A stretch of 7,145 bases of DNA from Deltaproteobacteria bacterium (lineage in GTDB: Bacteria; Desulfobacterota; Syntrophia; Syntrophales; UBA2210), in contig JAFGPZ010000181.1 in the NCBI GenBank assembly GCA_016935935.1, positions 1 to 7,145 on the forward strand. Direction: 5' to 3'. The notes beneath the pieces were generated by a model. That model worked only from the letters and a program-made list of their open reading frames with translations, did no database searches and was not told the origin of the DNA. Position numbers and translations under genes: made by a program. This document shows positions 6,736 to 7,145 of the stretch, one piece after another (within the stretch, counting starts at the first letter, position 1; each line of letters begins with the position of its first letter).

Positions 6736-7145
6736 ATGAGCGGTGAAAAGAAAAAATGGGTAGGTTCAAGTTATAAGAGGAAGGAAGACATGAGGCTCCT
6801 GACGGGCAGGGGAACCTTCATGGATGATATAGCACTGCCCAACATGAAACATGCGGCGATACTGAGAAGTCCTTATGCACACGCCAGGATATTGGGTGTA
6901 GATGTCTCTGAGGCGCTTAAGGCTTCGGGAGTAATTGGGGTGATAATCGGTGAGGATGTTAAGAAAGAATCGAAACCCTATCCCTGCGGTGTAACGATTC
7001 CCACAAAGTATTACACCTGTGCTGTTGACAAGGTTCGGTTTGTTGGTGAACCCGTGGCGGTTGTGGTGGCCGATAATCGGTACCTTGCTGAGGACGCACT
7101 GGATCTCATCGAAGTGGATTATGAGCCACTGGAAGCGATTGTTAA
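6736..7145 (+). CDS. Molybdenum hydroxylase large subunit, CoxL/xanthine-dehydrogenase type, 3'-truncated
   Basis: N-terminal 136 residues of a molybdopterin-cytosine-dinucleotide-type large subunit; the full protein is usually about 750-800 residues, so most of it, including the Mo active-site loop, lies beyond the window. The frame is open to the last base. Visible is the a/b-hammerhead domain: KRKEDMRLLTGRGTFMDDIALP (14-35), the ILRSPYAHARI core (42-52), and VRFVGEPVAVVVADNRYLAEDAL (100-122) followed by EVDYEPLEAIV. The R-x-E-D-x-R-L-L-T-G-R-G opening favours the CoxL/aerobic-type CO dehydrogenase-like group over 4-hydroxybenzoyl-CoA reductase or classic xanthine dehydrogenase, whose openings differ. 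AAGGAG (6724-6729) six bases before ATG 6736 fixes the start. Such subunits hydroxylate N- or O-heteroaromatics, aldehydes, furoyl-CoA or nicotinate-like rings, and need separate FAD and 2Fe-2S subunits that should be encoded downstream. Substrate and partner subunits cannot be judged from this fragment. Confidence 0.92.
   Translation, partial: MSGEKKKWVGSSYKRKEDMRLLTGRGTFMDDIALPNMKHAAILRSPYAHARILGVDVSEALKASGVIGVIIGEDVKKESKPYPCGVTIPTKYYTCAVDKVRFVGEPVAVVVADNRYLAEDALDLIEVDYEPLEAIV

Overview
The window is a dense, single-strand (+) bacterial catabolic locus: five or six protein genes with short gaps and no RNA genes, insertion sequences or CRISPR. Two genes run off the edges: the first lacks its 5' end and the last lacks most of its 3' part. 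The combination of a prenylated-FMN (UbiD) decarboxylase, a TRAP carboxylate transporter, an aryl/acyl-CoA ligase and a molybdenum hydroxylase large subunit is typical of anaerobes or facultative anaerobes that degrade aromatic or heteroaromatic acids. Codon choice (frequent AGA/AGG Arg and ATA Ile, middling GC) would suit Desulfobacterota/Syntrophia-like lineages or related anaerobes, but this is inference only; no taxonomic marker is present.

Layout: 1-1326, UbiD-family (de)carboxylase, N-terminus outside the window; 1426-3360, fused TRAP permease (DctQ-like plus DctM-like in one chain); 3361-3513, the main regulatory gap, with a T-rich tract, a TTGACA -35 box and a perfect 8+8 bp inverted repeat; 3514-4182, GntR/FCD regulator with all four predicted metal ligands; 4238-5875, AMP-forming acid-CoA ligase; 5901-6593, DUF2848 protein of unknown function; 6594-6735, gap with an AT-rich hairpin; 6736-7145, start of a CoxL/xanthine-dehydrogenase-type molybdenum subunit.

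Working model (inference): a carboxylate, perhaps aromatic or heteroaromatic, is imported by the TRAP system, decarboxylated or carboxylated by UbiD, activated as a CoA thioester by the ligase, and hydroxylated or oxidised by the Mo enzyme. The DUF2848 protein would serve an unassigned step and the FCD regulator would sense an acid intermediate. The set resembles the published furan-carboxylate (hmf) pathway in enzyme classes (UbiD decarboxylase, CoA ligase, CoxL-type dehydrogenase), but the transporter, regulator and DUF2848 differ, so the substrate is open. No separate solute-binding protein, UbiX flavin prenyltransferase, or FAD/FeS subunits of the Mo enzyme are visible; they would have to lie outside the window.
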